Of a DNA stretch of 64,000 bases, positions 37,783-47,673 are shown in pieces. The stretch spans positions 44,715-108,714 of the forward strand of contig NZ_JAUTDR010000016.1 in the NCBI RefSeq assembly GCF_030649675.1, read 5' to 3'. Origin of the DNA: Haliea sp. E1-2-M8. GTDB lineage: Bacteria; Pseudomonadota; Gammaproteobacteria; Pseudomonadales; Halieaceae. Made by a program: the position numbers and the translations under genes. The notes under the pieces are model-generated. The model had not been told where the DNA came from. It made no database searches and saw only the letters and a program-made list of their open reading frames with translations. How positions within the stretch are numbered: the stretch's first letter is position 1; every line of letters starts with the position of its first letter.

Positions 37783-38301
37783 ATGTTGATGCTGGATGCG
37801 TTTACCTGGGTGGACTGGGTCATCGTCGCGATCGTGACGCTGTCCACGCTGCTGAGCCTGCTGCGGGGTTTTACCCGCGAGGCCCTGTCCCTGCTGGGGT
37901 GGGTAGCGGCGTTCGTCATCGCCTATCTGTTCGCGGGTGAACTGGCCTCGCACATGCGCGGGCTGATCAGCAATATCACGGCGCGCTACATCGCCGCCTG
38001 GCTGCTGCTCCTGGTGGGCGTTTTGCTGGTTACCGGGCTGGTGAGCATGCTTGTGGCACAGATGGTCAGAGCCACCGGTCTCGGTACCCTGGACCGGTTG
38101 CTGGGCACCATTTTTGGCGGTGCCCGCGGCGTCATTATCGTGCTGGTGCTGGTGTTCCTGATCAGGGAGCTGCTGCCACCACGGGACCAGGTCTGGCTTT
38201 ACCAGGCCCATTTGATGCCCCAGATCGATGCCCTGCTGAATTGGGCAATGCAGCTGCTGGGGCAGCTGGATACCGACCGACTGTCGGCAATCAGGACTTG
38301 A
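37783..38301 (+). CDS. cvpA: CvpA family membrane protein
   Basis: 172 aa from an ATG at 37783 (a second ATG at 37789 is equally close to the GGGGCAGGG site). Four membrane helices are visible. Motif VDWVIVAIVTLSTLLSLLRG is followed by FTREALSLLGWVAAF, typical of CvpA. In E. coli it is needed for colicin V production and lies upstream of purF, as here. Its real cellular function is unknown. Confidence 0.9.
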   Translation: MLMLDAFTWVDWVIVAIVTLSTLLSLLRGFTREALSLLGWVAAFVIAYLFAGELASHMRGLISNITARYIAAWLLLLVGVLLVTGLVSMLVAQMVRATGLGTLDRLLGTIFGGARGVIIVLVLVFLIRELLPPRDQVWLYQAHLMPQIDALLNWAMQLLGQLDTDRLSAIRT

Positions 38302-38319
38302 AAACGAGGTAGATACTGG

Positions 38320-39843
38320 ATGTGCGGGCTGGTGGGAATGGTAGGCAAGGGCGATGTGGGGCCGGATATTTATGATGCCCTGACGGTGCTGCAGCACCGC
38401 GGCCAGGATGCTGCCGGCATCATGACCTGTCGCGGCGGTCGTTTTAACCAGCGCAAGAGCGAGGGGCTGGTGCGCGACGTATTTCGCCAGGACCACATGC
38501 AGCGCCTGAAAGGCCCGATGGGAATAGGGCATGTCCGCTACCCGACCGCTGGCAGCTCCGGCCCGGCGTTGGCGCAGCCGTTCTACGTCAACTCTCCCTA
38601 CGGCATTGCCCTGGCCCACAACGGCAACCTGACCAATTCCGACCAGCTGGCCAAGGAGCTGTTCCAGGACGACCTGCGCCACCTCAACACCGATTCCGAC
38701 TCCGAGGTGCTACTCAACATTTTCGCCCATGAGCTGCAGACCCTGGGCAAGTTGAGCCCCACCGCCGATGATATCTTCCAGGCGGTGACCGCGGTGCACC
38801 GCCGCTGCAGTGGCGGCTATGCCGCGGTGGCGCTGGTGGTGGACTACGGCGTAGTCGGCTTCCGCGATCCCTTTGGCATCCGCCCGCTGGTGGTGGGAGA
38901 GCGCACAACGGCTGCGGGGACCGAGTACATGCTCGCCTCCGAGAGCGTGGCGCTCGATGTCCTGGGCTTCCGCCTGATTGACGATGTCGCGCCCGGTGAA
39001 GCGGTGTTCATCGACGCCGGCGGCAAACTGCACCGGCGTCAGTGCGCCGAGAACCCGCAGCTCAGCCCCTGTATCTTCGAGCATGTCTATTTTGCCCGCC
39101 CGGATTCGATGATGGACGGCGTTTCCGTGTACAAGACCCGGATGCGCCAGGGTGAAGCCCTGGCCCGCAAGATTCTGCGCCTGCGCCCCGATCACGACAT
39201 CGACGTGGTGATACCCATCCCCGATACCAGCCGGATCGCGGGCCAGGCGCTGGCGTCGGACCTGGGCATCAAGTTCCGCGAAGGCTTCATGAAAAACCGT
39301 TATATCGGCCGCACCTTCATCATGCCGGGCCAGAACCAGCGCAGGAAATCCGTGCGCCAGAAACTGAACCCGGTGCCGCTGGAGTTCGACGGCAAGAATG
39401 TGATGCTGGTGGACGACTCGATCGTGCGCGGCACCACCTGTCGCCAGATTATCCAGATGGCGCGGGATGCGGGCGCCGTCAAGGTCTATTTCGCCTCCGC
39501 CGCGCCGCCGGTGCGCTATCCGAACGTATATGGCATCGACATGCCCTCCGCCAGCGAGCTGATCGCCCACAATCGCAGCGTCGACGAGGTCTGCGAACTT
39601 ATCGGCGCCGACTGGCTGGTGTTCCAGGACCTCGAGGATCTGGTGCAGTGTTCCCGCTCGGGCAACAGCCACACCGCGGGTTTTGACTGCTCCGTGTTCA
39701 ATGGCGAGTATGTCACCGGGGATGTTGACCGGGTCTACCTCGACCGCATCGAAGCCCTGCGCAACGACGATGCCCAGACCCAGAGCCGCGCCCAGTTGCT
39801 GGCCGACGGTACGGTGGTCGGCATCCACAACGACGCCAGCTGA
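38320..39843 (+). CDS. purF: Amidophosphoribosyltransferase
   Basis: 507 aa. The nucleophilic Cys is residue 2 ([10 protein letters not shown]), exposed after removal of Met. The glutaminase domain runs to about 230 ([29 protein letters not shown]). The phosphoribosyltransferase domain has the PRPP loop [13 protein letters not shown]. It makes phosphoribosylamine, the first step of purine synthesis. It lies 18 nt downstream of cvpA with a GAGG site, and 6 nt upstream of metZ. Confidence 0.97.
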   Translation: MCGLVGMVGKGDVGPDIYDALTVLQHRGQDAAGIMTCRGGRFNQRKSEGLVRDVFRQDHMQRLKGPMGIGHVRYPTAGSSGPALAQPFYVNSPYGIALAHNGNLTNSDQLAKELFQDDLRHLNTDSDSEVLLNIFAHELQTLGKLSPTADDIFQAVTAVHRRCSGGYAAVALVVDYGVVGFRDPFGIRPLVVGERTTAAGTEYMLASESVALDVLGFRLIDDVAPGEAVFIDAGGKLHRRQCAENPQLSPCIFEHVYFARPDSMMDGVSVYKTRMRQGEALARKILRLRPDHDIDVVIPIPDTSRIAGQALASDLGIKFREGFMKNRYIGRTFIMPGQNQRRKSVRQKLNPVPLEFDGKNVMLVDDSIVRGTTCRQIIQMARDAGAVKVYFASAAPPVRYPNVYGIDMPSASELIAHNRSVDEVCELIGADWLVFQDLEDLVQCSRSGNSHTAGFDCSVFNGEYVTGDVDRVYLDRIEALRNDDAQTQSRAQLLADGTVVGIHNDAS

Positions 39844-39849
39844 GGCCCC

Positions 39850-41052
39850 ATGAGCAGCGACCAGAGCGATGATCCGCTGGCGGACGCCAGGCTCGACACC
39901 CTCGCCATCCGCGCGGGTATCCACCGGACTGCCGAAGGGGAACATTCGGAGCCGATTTTCACCACCTCCAGCTACGTCTTTGATTCCGCGGCGGATGCCG
40001 CGGCGCGCTTCGCCGGCGACAGTCCCGGCAATGTCTATTCGCGCTACACCAACCCCACCGTGCGCAGCTTCGAGGAACGGCTGGCGGCGCTGGAGGGCGG
40101 GGAGGCCGCGGTGGGAACCTCCTCGGGCATGGCGGCGATCCTCAGCACCTGCATGGCGCTGCTCGCTGCCGGCGACCACGTGATCTGTTCCCGCGATGTC
40201 TTCGGCACCACCACCAGCCTGTTTGCGCGCTATATGGCCAAGTTCGGGGTGACGGTCGATTTCGTGCCGCTGCTGGCGCCGGACCAGTGGCAGGCGGCGA
40301 TGCGCCCGGAAACAAGGCTGCTGTACCTCGAGACGCCCTCCAACCCCCTGTGCGAAGTGGCCGACATTCGCCAGCTGGCGGACCTGGCCCACGCCGGCGG
40401 TGCCCTGCTGGTGGTGGACAACTGTTTCTGTACCCCGGCGCTGCAGCGGCCGCTGGAACTCGGTGCCGATATAGTCATCCACTCCGCCACCAAGTACCTG
40501 GACGGCCAGGGCCGCTGTGTCGGTGGCGCGGTGGTGGGCTCGCAGGCGTTAATGAACGAGATCCTGGTCTTCCTGCGCACCTGCGGGCCGACCATGAGTG
40601 CCTTCAACGCCTGGGTTTTCCTCAAGGGCCTGGAGACCCTGCGCCTGCGCATGGAGGCCCATTCGCGCTCGGCGCTGGAGCTGGCGCAATGGTTGCAACA
40701 GCAGCCCCAGGTGCAGAAAGTCCACTACGCGGGCCTGGCGGACCACCCCGGCCACGCCCTGGCCGCGCGCCAACAGCGCGCCTTCGGCGGGGTGCTGTCC
40801 TTTGAGGTCCAGGGCGGGCGCGACGCGGCCTGGCGCTGTATCGACGCGACCCGGATTATGTCCCTGACCGCCAACCTCGGCGATGCCAAGACCACCATCG
40901 TGCATCCGGGCACGACGACCCACGGCCGCCTGACCCCGGCCCAGCGCGCGGAGGCGGGCATCAATGACAGCCTGATCCGGGTCGCGGTCGGGCTGGAGGA
41001 TGTCGCGGACCTGCGCGCGGACCTGCAGCGCGGCCTGGACGCCGTAGGCTGA
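39850..41052 (+). CDS. metZ: O-succinylhomoserine sulfhydrylase
   Basis: 400 aa, Cys/Met metabolism PLP family. The PLP lysine is K215 (HSATKYLDGQGR). SRYTNPTV and GTSSGMAAI bind cofactor and substrate. MetZ converts O-succinylhomoserine and sulfide to homocysteine. Its conserved position after purF, as in Pseudomonas, supports metZ over metB. The start at 39850 is 6 nt after the purF stop. Confidence 0.92.
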   Translation: MSSDQSDDPLADARLDTLAIRAGIHRTAEGEHSEPIFTTSSYVFDSAADAAARFAGDSPGNVYSRYTNPTVRSFEERLAALEGGEAAVGTSSGMAAILSTCMALLAAGDHVICSRDVFGTTTSLFARYMAKFGVTVDFVPLLAPDQWQAAMRPETRLLYLETPSNPLCEVADIRQLADLAHAGGALLVVDNCFCTPALQRPLELGADIVIHSATKYLDGQGRCVGGAVVGSQALMNEILVFLRTCGPTMSAFNAWVFLKGLETLRLRMEAHSRSALELAQWLQQQPQVQKVHYAGLADHPGHALAARQQRAFGGVLSFEVQGGRDAAWRCIDATRIMSLTANLGDAKTTIVHPGTTTHGRLTPAQRAEAGINDSLIRVAVGLEDVADLRADLQRGLDAVG

Positions 41053-41073
41053 GCAAACCTCAGGAGTACAGGC

Positions 41074-42003
41074 ATGGAGATACAGGGCGCAATTGACGGC
41101 GCGGTGGCGGAAGTCGGCACCGTGCTGCTGGGCAAGGAAGCGCAGGTGCGCCTGGCGCTGTGCTGCCTGCTGTCCCGCGGCCACCTGCTGATCGAGGACC
41201 TGCCGGGCATGGGCAAGACCACGCTCTCGCACGCCCTCGCGGAAGTGCTCGGGCTGTCCTACAAGCGGGTCCAGTTCACCAGTGACCTGCTGCCGGCGGA
41301 TATCCTCGGCGTCTCGGTGTTCGACCGCAACGAGGCCAGCTTCAGCTTTCACCCCGGCCCCATATTCACCCAGGTGCTGCTGGCCGACGAAATCAACCGC
41401 ACCACCCCGCGTACCCAGAGCGCGCTGCTGGAGGCCATGGCGGAAGGCCAGGTGACTATCGAGGGCGAGACCCGGCCCCTGCCGGAACCCTTTTTCGTGA
41501 TTGCCACCCAGAACCCGATCCACCAGTCCGGCACCTACCCCCTGCCCGAGAGCCAGCTGGACCGCTTCCTGATGCGACTGCAGCTGGGTTACCCGGATCC
41601 ACAGGCGGAGCGGCAGATGTTCCTCAGCAAGCATTCCGGCCAGTTCAGCACGGCGCCCCTGCGGCGCTGCGTGACGCCGGAGCAGTTGAGCGAATTTCGC
41701 GCGGCGGTGGTGCAGGTGCATGTGACGGATACCCTGCTGGATTACCTGCAGCGGCTGGTGGCGTTTACCCGCCAGAGTCGCGAATTCGCCGTCGGCCTGT
41801 CGCCGCGGGGGGCCCTGGCCCTGCTGGACTGCGCCCGCACCTGGGCCTTCATGGACGGGCGCGGCCACGTGGTGCCGGAAGATCTGCAGGCGGTGCTGGC
41901 CGCGGTGGCGGGGCACCGGCTGATCCCCAGCGGCGATTACGCCGGTGACGGCCAGGCGCTGGTCGACCTGCTGCAGCGCAGCGTGGACGTGATCGGGCGC
42001 TGA
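41074..42003 (+). CDS. MoxR family AAA+ ATPase
   Basis: 309 aa. Walker A is GMGKTTLSH (residues 45-53) and Walker B is VLLADEINR (near 103-111). The sensor region follows ATQNPIHQSGTYPLPESQLD. MoxR proteins act as chaperones for proteins with VWA-type or related domains. The DUF58 protein and TgpA-like transglutaminase genes follow in one operon, a common arrangement. AGGAG precedes the ATG at 41074. Confidence 0.93.
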   Translation: MEIQGAIDGAVAEVGTVLLGKEAQVRLALCCLLSRGHLLIEDLPGMGKTTLSHALAEVLGLSYKRVQFTSDLLPADILGVSVFDRNEASFSFHPGPIFTQVLLADEINRTTPRTQSALLEAMAEGQVTIEGETRPLPEPFFVIATQNPIHQSGTYPLPESQLDRFLMRLQLGYPDPQAERQMFLSKHSGQFSTAPLRRCVTPEQLSEFRAAVVQVHVTDTLLDYLQRLVAFTRQSREFAVGLSPRGALALLDCARTWAFMDGRGHVVPEDLQAVLAAVAGHRLIPSGDYAGDGQALVDLLQRSVDVIGR

Positions 42004-42010
42004 GCCCGCC

Positions 42011-43003
42011 ATGGCCACTGCCCCCGAAGTGACAGGCCGCGCCACCAGCGCCCCGCGGGGTCGCTTTGGCCGCTGGCTGGAGCGGCGCATTCCGCCGGCG
42101 CGCTCGGTGACCCTGGATCAGCGCCGGATCTTCATCTTTCCCTCCCTGCCCGGCCTGTTCTTCTTCCTCCTGCTGCTGCTGATCCTGCTCACGGCGATCA
42201 ACTACCAGAACAACATGGCCTACGCGGTGGCCTTCCTGCTTGCCACCCTGTTCGTGATCGCGATCCTGCACACCTACGCCAACCTGGCGGGTCTGACCCT
42301 GCACGCGGTGGCCGCCAGCGCCGCCTTCCCCGGGCAACAGAGCGAATTCACCCTGCGCCTGGAGCGCGGCCGGCGCGCCGCCCACTACGGCTTGCGCCTG
42401 GCCTGGCCCCGTGGCGGCGATGCCCGGGTCAGCCTGGTCGACCGCGACAGCGTCGAATTGCGCCTGTTTGTGCCGGTGGGGCAGCGCGGTTGGTATCACC
42501 CCGGGCGCCTGCTGCTGGAAAGCAGCTACCCGTTGGGCCTGCTGCGCTGCTGGACCTGGGTGGACCTGGATCTGCGGGCGCTGGTCTATCCCCAGCCGCT
42601 GGCCTCGCCGGAACTGCCGGGAGCGTCCAGCGACAGCCCCGAGGGTGCGGCGGTGGCCGTCTCCGGCAGCGATGATTTCTACGGTTTCCGGGAATACCGG
42701 CGCGGGGACTCCCTGCGCCAGGTGCACTGGAAGGGCCTGGCCAAGGGGCAGGCCCTGCAGAGCAAACACTACGCCGCGTATACCGATCGCAGTGCCTGGC
42801 TGGACTGGGACGCCTTCCCCGGCCTGCCGCTGGAGCAGCGTCTGTCCCACCTGTGCCACTGGGCGCTGCTGTTCGAGCGCGGCGACGAGGACTACGGCCT
42901 GCGCCTGCCGGGCACGCAAATTGCGCCCGCCCGCGGCGAGGCGCAGCTGGAGCGGGTACTGACCGCGCTGGCGCTGTTCGGTGCCGGGGGCCAGGGCACG
43001 TGA
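42011..43003 (+). CDS. DUF58 domain membrane protein
   Basis: 330 aa. Two membrane helices (about residues 45-85; FFFLLLLLILLTAI) are followed by a cytoplasmic DUF58 region with YGFREYRRGDSLRQVHWK (near 222-239). The family accompanies MoxR ATPases and a transglutaminase. The molecular function is not established. The stop overlaps the next gene as GTGA. Confidence 0.88.
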   Translation: MATAPEVTGRATSAPRGRFGRWLERRIPPARSVTLDQRRIFIFPSLPGLFFFLLLLLILLTAINYQNNMAYAVAFLLATLFVIAILHTYANLAGLTLHAVAASAAFPGQQSEFTLRLERGRRAAHYGLRLAWPRGGDARVSLVDRDSVELRLFVPVGQRGWYHPGRLLLESSYPLGLLRCWTWVDLDLRALVYPQPLASPELPGASSDSPEGAAVAVSGSDDFYGFREYRRGDSLRQVHWKGLAKGQALQSKHYAAYTDRSAWLDWDAFPGLPLEQRLSHLCHWALLFERGDEDYGLRLPGTQIAPARGEAQLERVLTALALFGAGGQGT

Positions 43004-45018
43004 AAGCTGCCGTGGGCGCCGCCAGCCTGATTCCCCGCAATGCCCTGGTGTGGATCATCCTCAGCCAGTTCGCCCTGCTGCTGCCCCATCTGGGGCGCCT
43101 GCCGGTGTGGGTGGTGCTGGTCTACCTCTCGACCGCGGTCTGGCGCCTGCTGGCATATCAGGGGCGCGTGTCCTTTCCCGGGCGCTGGGCCCGGGTCGGC
43201 CTGATTGGCGCCGGTTTCGCCGCCATTTTCCTCAGCTACGGCAACCTGCTGGGTCTGGAGCCGACGGTGGCCCTGCTGCTGACCGCCTTTGCGCTGAAAC
43301 TGCTGGAGCTGGTCAAGCGCAAGGATGCCTACGTCCTGATCTTTCTCGGCTACTTTATTTGCGTTACCGCGTTCCTGTTCACCCAGGATATTCTGCTGGT
43401 GCTGTACTCGCTGTTTACCCTGTTGCTGGTGACCACCGCTCTGGTAGCGCTGCACCGGCCCGGCGAGCACCGCTTCCGGGTCGACACCCTGCGCCTGCCG
43501 GCGCTGATGCTGGCCCAGGCGTTTCCGCTGATGCTGGTGCTGTTCTTCCTGTTCCCGCGCATCGGGCCCCTGTGGACGGTGCCGGTGAAAAGCCACGCCG
43601 CCAGGACCGGGGTCAGCGACTTCATGAAGCCCGGTGATATTTCCAGTCTGAGCCAGTCCGACGAAGTTGCCTTCCGGGCAGAGTTCGAGGGGGACATCCC
43701 GCCGCGCTCGGAGCTGTACTGGCGCGGGCTGGTGTTCAGCGTGCTGGATGACGGCGCCTGGCGCAGCCTGCGCTATCACGAGCTGCCGGGGGCAGAAATG
43801 CGGCAGCAGGCAACGGAGCCGGCGGGACCGGAGCTGTCCTATTCGGTGCTGATGATGCCCACCCAGCAGAACTGGCTCTACAGCCTGCGCTACGCGCGCG
43901 CGCGGCAGTCGGGGGTGATCCCCACCCCCGACTTTCGCCTGTTCTCACCGGTGGAAATAGAGGATCAGCTGCGCTACCGGGTGAGCAGCTGGCCACAGAC
44001 GCCGCTGGAAACCGAGCTGTCCGACTGGCGGCGCAGCACGGAGCTGGTCCTGCCGGCTACGGGCAACCCGCGCAGCCGCGAGTTGGCCGCGGAACTCCAC
44101 GCCGCCAGCACCAGCGACGCGGCGTTTGTCGATGCGGTGCTGGCGCATTTCAATCGCGAGAACTTTGTCTATACCTTGCAGCCGCCACTGCTGAGCGGCC
44201 CGGACCCGATGGACCAGTTCCTGTTCCAGAGCCGGCGCGGCTTCTGCGAGCACTATGCCTACGCCTTCACCCTGATGATGCGCGCCGCCGGGGTGCCGGC
44301 GCGGGTGGTGGCGGGCTACCAGGGCGGAGAGATCAATCCGGTCAACGGCACCGTGATTGTGCATCAGTTTGACGCCCACGCCTGGTCTGAAGTGTGGCTG
44401 GAGGGGCAGGGCTGGGTGCGGGTGGACCCGACCGGTGCGGTGTCTCCGGATCGCATTGAGCTGGGGCTGGAGCAGGCGCTGGCCGGTGAGGGCAGCTTCC
44501 TCGCCAACTCGCCCCTGTCGCCCCTGCGCTACCGCAGTGTGAACTGGGTCAACATGCTCAGGCTGCGCTACGACGCCCTGACCTACCGCTGGCAGAGCTG
44601 GGTGGTGGGCTTCAACAGTGAGGAGCAATACAGTCTGCTGCAGGACCTGTTCGGCTCGGTGCGGGCCCAGACCTTTGTCATCATTGTGCTCGCCAGCGGC
44701 GCGCTGGTGCTGGTGCCCGTGGCCTGGCTGCTGCTGGGGCGGCACCGGCGCCGGCCGCTGGATCCCGCGCAGCAACTGTACCTGGCATTCTGTGCCCGGC
44801 TGGTGCGGCGCGGACTGGCCCGCGAGCGCGGCGAGGGCCCGCGGGCTTTCTGTCAGCGGGTGGCGCATGCGGACCCGGCGCTGGGGCGCTGGGCGCGGGA
44901 CTTCACCGAAGGGTTCGAGCAGCTGGCCTATACCGGTAGCGCCGCGGGCGGCAGCGCGCGCCAGCAGCAGCTGCGCAACCTGCGCCAGCAGCTGCAGCGC
45001 ATGCCGGGTACTTCCTAG
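43000..45018 (+). CDS. TgpA-like transglutaminase (DUF3488 and DUF4129)
   Basis: 672 aa from a GTG overlapping the DUF58 stop. Several N-terminal membrane helices (DUF3488) are followed by a periplasmic transglutaminase domain with C416 (RRGFCEHYAYAF), H460 (FDAHAWSEVWL) and D476 (WVRVDPT) as the catalytic triad. A last membrane helix (about 555-580) precedes a C-terminal DUF4129 tail. In Pseudomonas aeruginosa TgpA is essential and sits in this three-gene operon. Its substrate is unknown. Its stop TAG and the stop of the next, convergent gene share the CTAG at 45015-45018. Confidence 0.92.
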   Translation: MKAAVGAASLIPRNALVWIILSQFALLLPHLGRLPVWVVLVYLSTAVWRLLAYQGRVSFPGRWARVGLIGAGFAAIFLSYGNLLGLEPTVALLLTAFALKLLELVKRKDAYVLIFLGYFICVTAFLFTQDILLVLYSLFTLLLVTTALVALHRPGEHRFRVDTLRLPALMLAQAFPLMLVLFFLFPRIGPLWTVPVKSHAARTGVSDFMKPGDISSLSQSDEVAFRAEFEGDIPPRSELYWRGLVFSVLDDGAWRSLRYHELPGAEMRQQATEPAGPELSYSVLMMPTQQNWLYSLRYARARQSGVIPTPDFRLFSPVEIEDQLRYRVSSWPQTPLETELSDWRRSTELVLPATGNPRSRELAAELHAASTSDAAFVDAVLAHFNRENFVYTLQPPLLSGPDPMDQFLFQSRRGFCEHYAYAFTLMMRAAGVPARVVAGYQGGEINPVNGTVIVHQFDAHAWSEVWLEGQGWVRVDPTGAVSPDRIELGLEQALAGEGSFLANSPLSPLRYRSVNWVNMLRLRYDALTYRWQSWVVGFNSEEQYSLLQDLFGSVRAQTFVIIVLASGALVLVPVAWLLLGRHRRRPLDPAQQLYLAFCARLVRRGLARERGEGPRAFCQRVAHADPALGRWARDFTEGFEQLAYTGSAAGGSARQQQLRNLRQQLQRMPGTS

Positions 45019-46298
45019 AGCAGGGCGCCGTAATCCGCCTGCAGCTGGTCGAAGTTCAGCGAGGCGATAAAGCGCGAGAAACTCATCCAGGTCGCCAGGC
45101 CCTGCAGGTCGGCAAAGTGCGGTGGCACGAAGCGAGGCGCCTCGACCACACCCTCATCAATGAGCTGGCGCCAGGTCTGGATGTCCTCCAGGGTGATCTT
45201 GCCGCAGAACAGTACCGGCAGGCTGTCCAGGCGGCCCTCGCTCATGGCGAGACGGAGGAAGTTGTAGGTCTGGACAAAGCCGCGCATGTAGGCGAGGTCC
45301 TTGGTGAAGGGCTTGCCCTCCGGGGTACTGCCGCGGAACACCCGCATGGCGATGCTCCAGGCGTCGTCCTCGCTCATGCCGTGGTCGCGCAGATACTGGA
45401 ACACGTCGACGAAACTGGCGCCTTCCTCGGCCAGGGTCACCGCCCGAACCCGGTTGATCAGCCGGTACAGGCGCGAGGGGCTGGAGCGCAGGGTGAGGAT
45501 TTCGGTCAGTACCGCGAGGCCCTCCTGGGTGGTGGTGGCCGCGGGCGTGCCCTTGCCGAGGAAGGTGCAGGCTGGCTGGGCGCCGCCGTTCAGGGTGGTG
45601 CCGAGGTGCACCCAGCCCTCGTGCACTTCCAGCACGTCGATGTCCAGGCGGTTGAAGCGGGCATCGCTGCGGATCTTCAGGTAGTCGGAACCGGCGGCGG
45701 CATCCGCGGTCATCTGGTCGTTGAGCAGGACCCGGATGCCGGCGTCGGGAAACACCTGCAGCAGGCGCTGGTTGAGCATCTCCACCGCCTGTTCCGCGGG
45801 AATATCCTTGGGCGCTTCCTGCATGGAGCGGTTCTGCAGCAGGTTGGTGAGGGTGCCCTCCATCACCGTGCCCAGGTCCGCCAGGGTGGGGTCGCCGGCG
45901 TGAAACACGTCAGTGGCGGAGCCGTACAGGTCCACCGAGATGGTGCCGAAATCGGGCTCGCCGCGCGCTTCCAGCATCTGTACCACGCTGCGATACTCCC
46001 GGCACATGCGGCGCATGATCTGGGCCAGGGGGTTCAGTTGCCCGAGCTTGCGCGCGATGTCGCGCTCGATGTCCTGGAATTCCGCCCGCTTGGCGGCGGG
46101 GTCGAAGTCCAGGGGGTTTTTCTCGCGATAGTAATCGCGGTCAATCTGCGGCAGTTCGCGGCAGCCGCGGGCAAAAAAATCCCTGCGCACCGCGCCGCTC
46201 CACTTGATGGCGTCGAGAATGCGGATCGGGCGCTGGGCCAGCACCATGCGCTCGGACAGCTCACGCACCAGGGCGAGGTAGTTCGGGTCGGCGCTCAC
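45015..46298 (-). CDS. DUF1704 family protein with QEGLA motif (predicted zinc metallopeptidase)
   Basis: 427 aa from a GTG at 46298 that overlaps the stop of the upstream GNAT-C39 gene (GTGA). Family TIGR02421/DUF1704, annotated as flavohemoglobin-expression-modulating QEGLA protein. It has HEGWVH (H226-H231, an HExxxH zinc motif) and, 28 residues on, E259 in TTTQEGLAV, the likely third zinc ligand. The eukaryotic MATCAP tubulin detyrosinases belong to the same family, so a carboxypeptidase-like role is plausible. The protein has no signal peptide and no membrane helix. Coupling to the GNAT-C39 protein suggests the two process the same substrate. The annotated name says nothing about mechanism. 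Confidence 0.85.
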   Translation of the reverse strand: MSADPNYLALVRELSERMVLAQRPIRILDAIKWSGAVRRDFFARGCRELPQIDRDYYREKNPLDFDPAAKRAEFQDIERDIARKLGQLNPLAQIMRRMCREYRSVVQMLEARGEPDFGTISVDLYGSATDVFHAGDPTLADLGTVMEGTLTNLLQNRSMQEAPKDIPAEQAVEMLNQRLLQVFPDAGIRVLLNDQMTADAAAGSDYLKIRSDARFNRLDIDVLEVHEGWVHLGTTLNGGAQPACTFLGKGTPAATTTQEGLAVLTEILTLRSSPSRLYRLINRVRAVTLAEEGASFVDVFQYLRDHGMSEDDAWSIAMRVFRGSTPEGKPFTKDLAYMRGFVQTYNFLRLAMSEGRLDSLPVLFCGKITLEDIQTWRQLIDEGVVEAPRFVPPHFADLQGLATWMSFSRFIASLNFDQLQADYGALL

Positions 46299-47509
46299 GA
46301 CTTCTTCTTCCTCCTCCGCTTCGCCGGCTGCACCACGACTACCGCCCGCAGACGGCTGCCGCCGAAGCGGTGCATGGCGGCAAAGTCGGCGCGGGCAATG
46401 GGCAGGTGCTGGCAATCCAGCGGCGCCTTGTTGGCGTCGCGGGCCGCATTCGGGGTGCCGAGATCATCCAGCTCCGGGTCGTGCACATACAGGCAGCTGT
46501 CATCGTAGCCGGACAGCACCACCCAGTGCGGCGCCTTCTTGCTGTCGAGGCGGTAGGTGGAGATCAGAATCAGGATATTGGCGCCGGCATCGAACAGCTC
46601 CACCAGCTGCTGCTGATCGATGTCCTGATAATGGACGGGGATATCGCGGCGGTCGCACTGCACCACAAAGGCGTCGTGGACCAGGCTCATGACCCGTTTC
46701 TTGTTCTCGTCGCGCACGCCCTCCAGAAACAGGGGGCCCACGGCGTTGATCCAGACTTCGCTGCGGAAGCCCCGCGCGCTGGCGGCCAGGGCCAGCCCCA
46801 GGGGGTGGCAGCCGCCGTGGCCGGAGGTCATGAAGATGGTGGTGGCCTGGCGCCAGATCTCGATCTCTTCCAGCGGCGTCGGCTCGTAGCTGCTGTCCAG
46901 CCCGGCCATGGCCATCATCAGCGCCGCGGGACCGCAGGTGAAGGGAGTGGTCTGGGCCAGCCAGGGTATGCAATGGGAGTCGCCGCCGGGCTCGTAGGGG
47001 CGGATACACTTCTCCATCCGCAGGGCATCGCCGTGGTCTTCGTAGTAGTCGTGGTAGAGGCCGAACTGGGTGTAGCCCAGCTGCCGGTAGAGCGCAATCG
47101 CGGCGCTGTTGGTGCTCGCCACTTCCAGGCGCAGGTACAGGGCGCCGGTGGCGCGGGTATCGCGCTCGGCCTGTTGCAGCAGGCGCCGCGCCAGGCCCAG
47201 GCCCTGGTAGTCCGGCGCCACTGCCAGCGAGTAGAGGCGGGCCAGCCGGGTGCCCTGGCGCAGCAGCACCAGGCTGTAGCCCGCCAGATGCGCGCCATCC
47301 CGGGCCACCAGGAACACGCAGTCATCCCGCCGCAGCCAGCGCTTGAAGCTGCGTCGGGACAGGCGGTCGTTGCTGAAACAGGCGGTTTCGATCGCCAGTA
47401 GTGCGTCGAGGTCCGCCGGTAGAGCCCGCTCTATGCTGATTTCGGGGTTGATCTCGGCAGGGTGCTCGGCCCGGGCTGGGGCTGTCTGTTTGGCGCTCTG
47501 GACAGGCAT
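46295..47509 (-). CDS. GNAT acetyltransferase fused to a C39-type peptidase
   Basis: 404 aa in two domains. Residues 25-170 form a GNAT domain (RimI-like, SLAVAPDYQGLGLARRLL with the acetyl-CoA loop near 102-107). Residues 175-395 form a peptidase C39-like domain with C192 (TTPFTCGPAALMMAMAG), H328 (KKAPHWVVLSG) and D344 (YVHDPELD) as the likely triad. The tail is very basic (KRRRKKKS). The same fusion is known in gammaproteobacteria, often beside RimK-like ATP-grasp ligases; none is present here. A good promoter precedes it at 47536-47565. The DUF1704 gene follows with overlapping codons. Substrate unknown. Confidence 0.85.
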   Translation of the reverse strand: MPVQSAKQTAPARAEHPAEINPEISIERALPADLDALLAIETACFSNDRLSRRSFKRWLRRDDCVFLVARDGAHLAGYSLVLLRQGTRLARLYSLAVAPDYQGLGLARRLLQQAERDTRATGALYLRLEVASTNSAAIALYRQLGYTQFGLYHDYYEDHGDALRMEKCIRPYEPGGDSHCIPWLAQTTPFTCGPAALMMAMAGLDSSYEPTPLEEIEIWRQATTIFMTSGHGGCHPLGLALAASARGFRSEVWINAVGPLFLEGVRDENKKRVMSLVHDAFVVQCDRRDIPVHYQDIDQQQLVELFDAGANILILISTYRLDSKKAPHWVVLSGYDDSCLYVHDPELDDLGTPNAARDANKAPLDCQHLPIARADFAAMHRFGGSRLRAVVVVQPAKRRRKKKS

Positions 47510-47535
47510 GGGTTATCCATCGGGGTAATCCCTGT

Positions 47536-47565
47536 AATATAGTGCCTGGGACGGGCGACTGTCAT
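47536..47565 (-). promoter_or_regulatory. Candidate promoter of the GNAT-C39 / DUF1704 operon
   Basis: On the reverse strand: ATGACA (47560-47565), 18 nt, TATATT (47536-47541). The ATG is 27 nt further on. The hexamers match the sigma-70 consensus at 5 of 6 and 5 of 6. Confidence 0.45.
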
Positions 47566-47645
47566 GGGCCGTGGTGGCGCAGGTTGAAAACTACCAAACT
47601 GGCGCGTTAGTCTGTTGCGCGCTGCTGGCCGCCGGGATTTAGCGC

Positions 47646-47673
47646 TTGCGTTTGCGCCGCAGCGGCCTAAAAT
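47646..47673 (+). promoter_or_regulatory. Candidate promoter of speA
   Basis: TTGCGT (47646-47651), 16 nt, TAAAAT (47668-47673), which gives a leader of about 100 nt before the speA ATG. The 270-nt spacer from 47510 holds this and the divergent promoter; I found no other conserved element. Confidence 0.35.
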
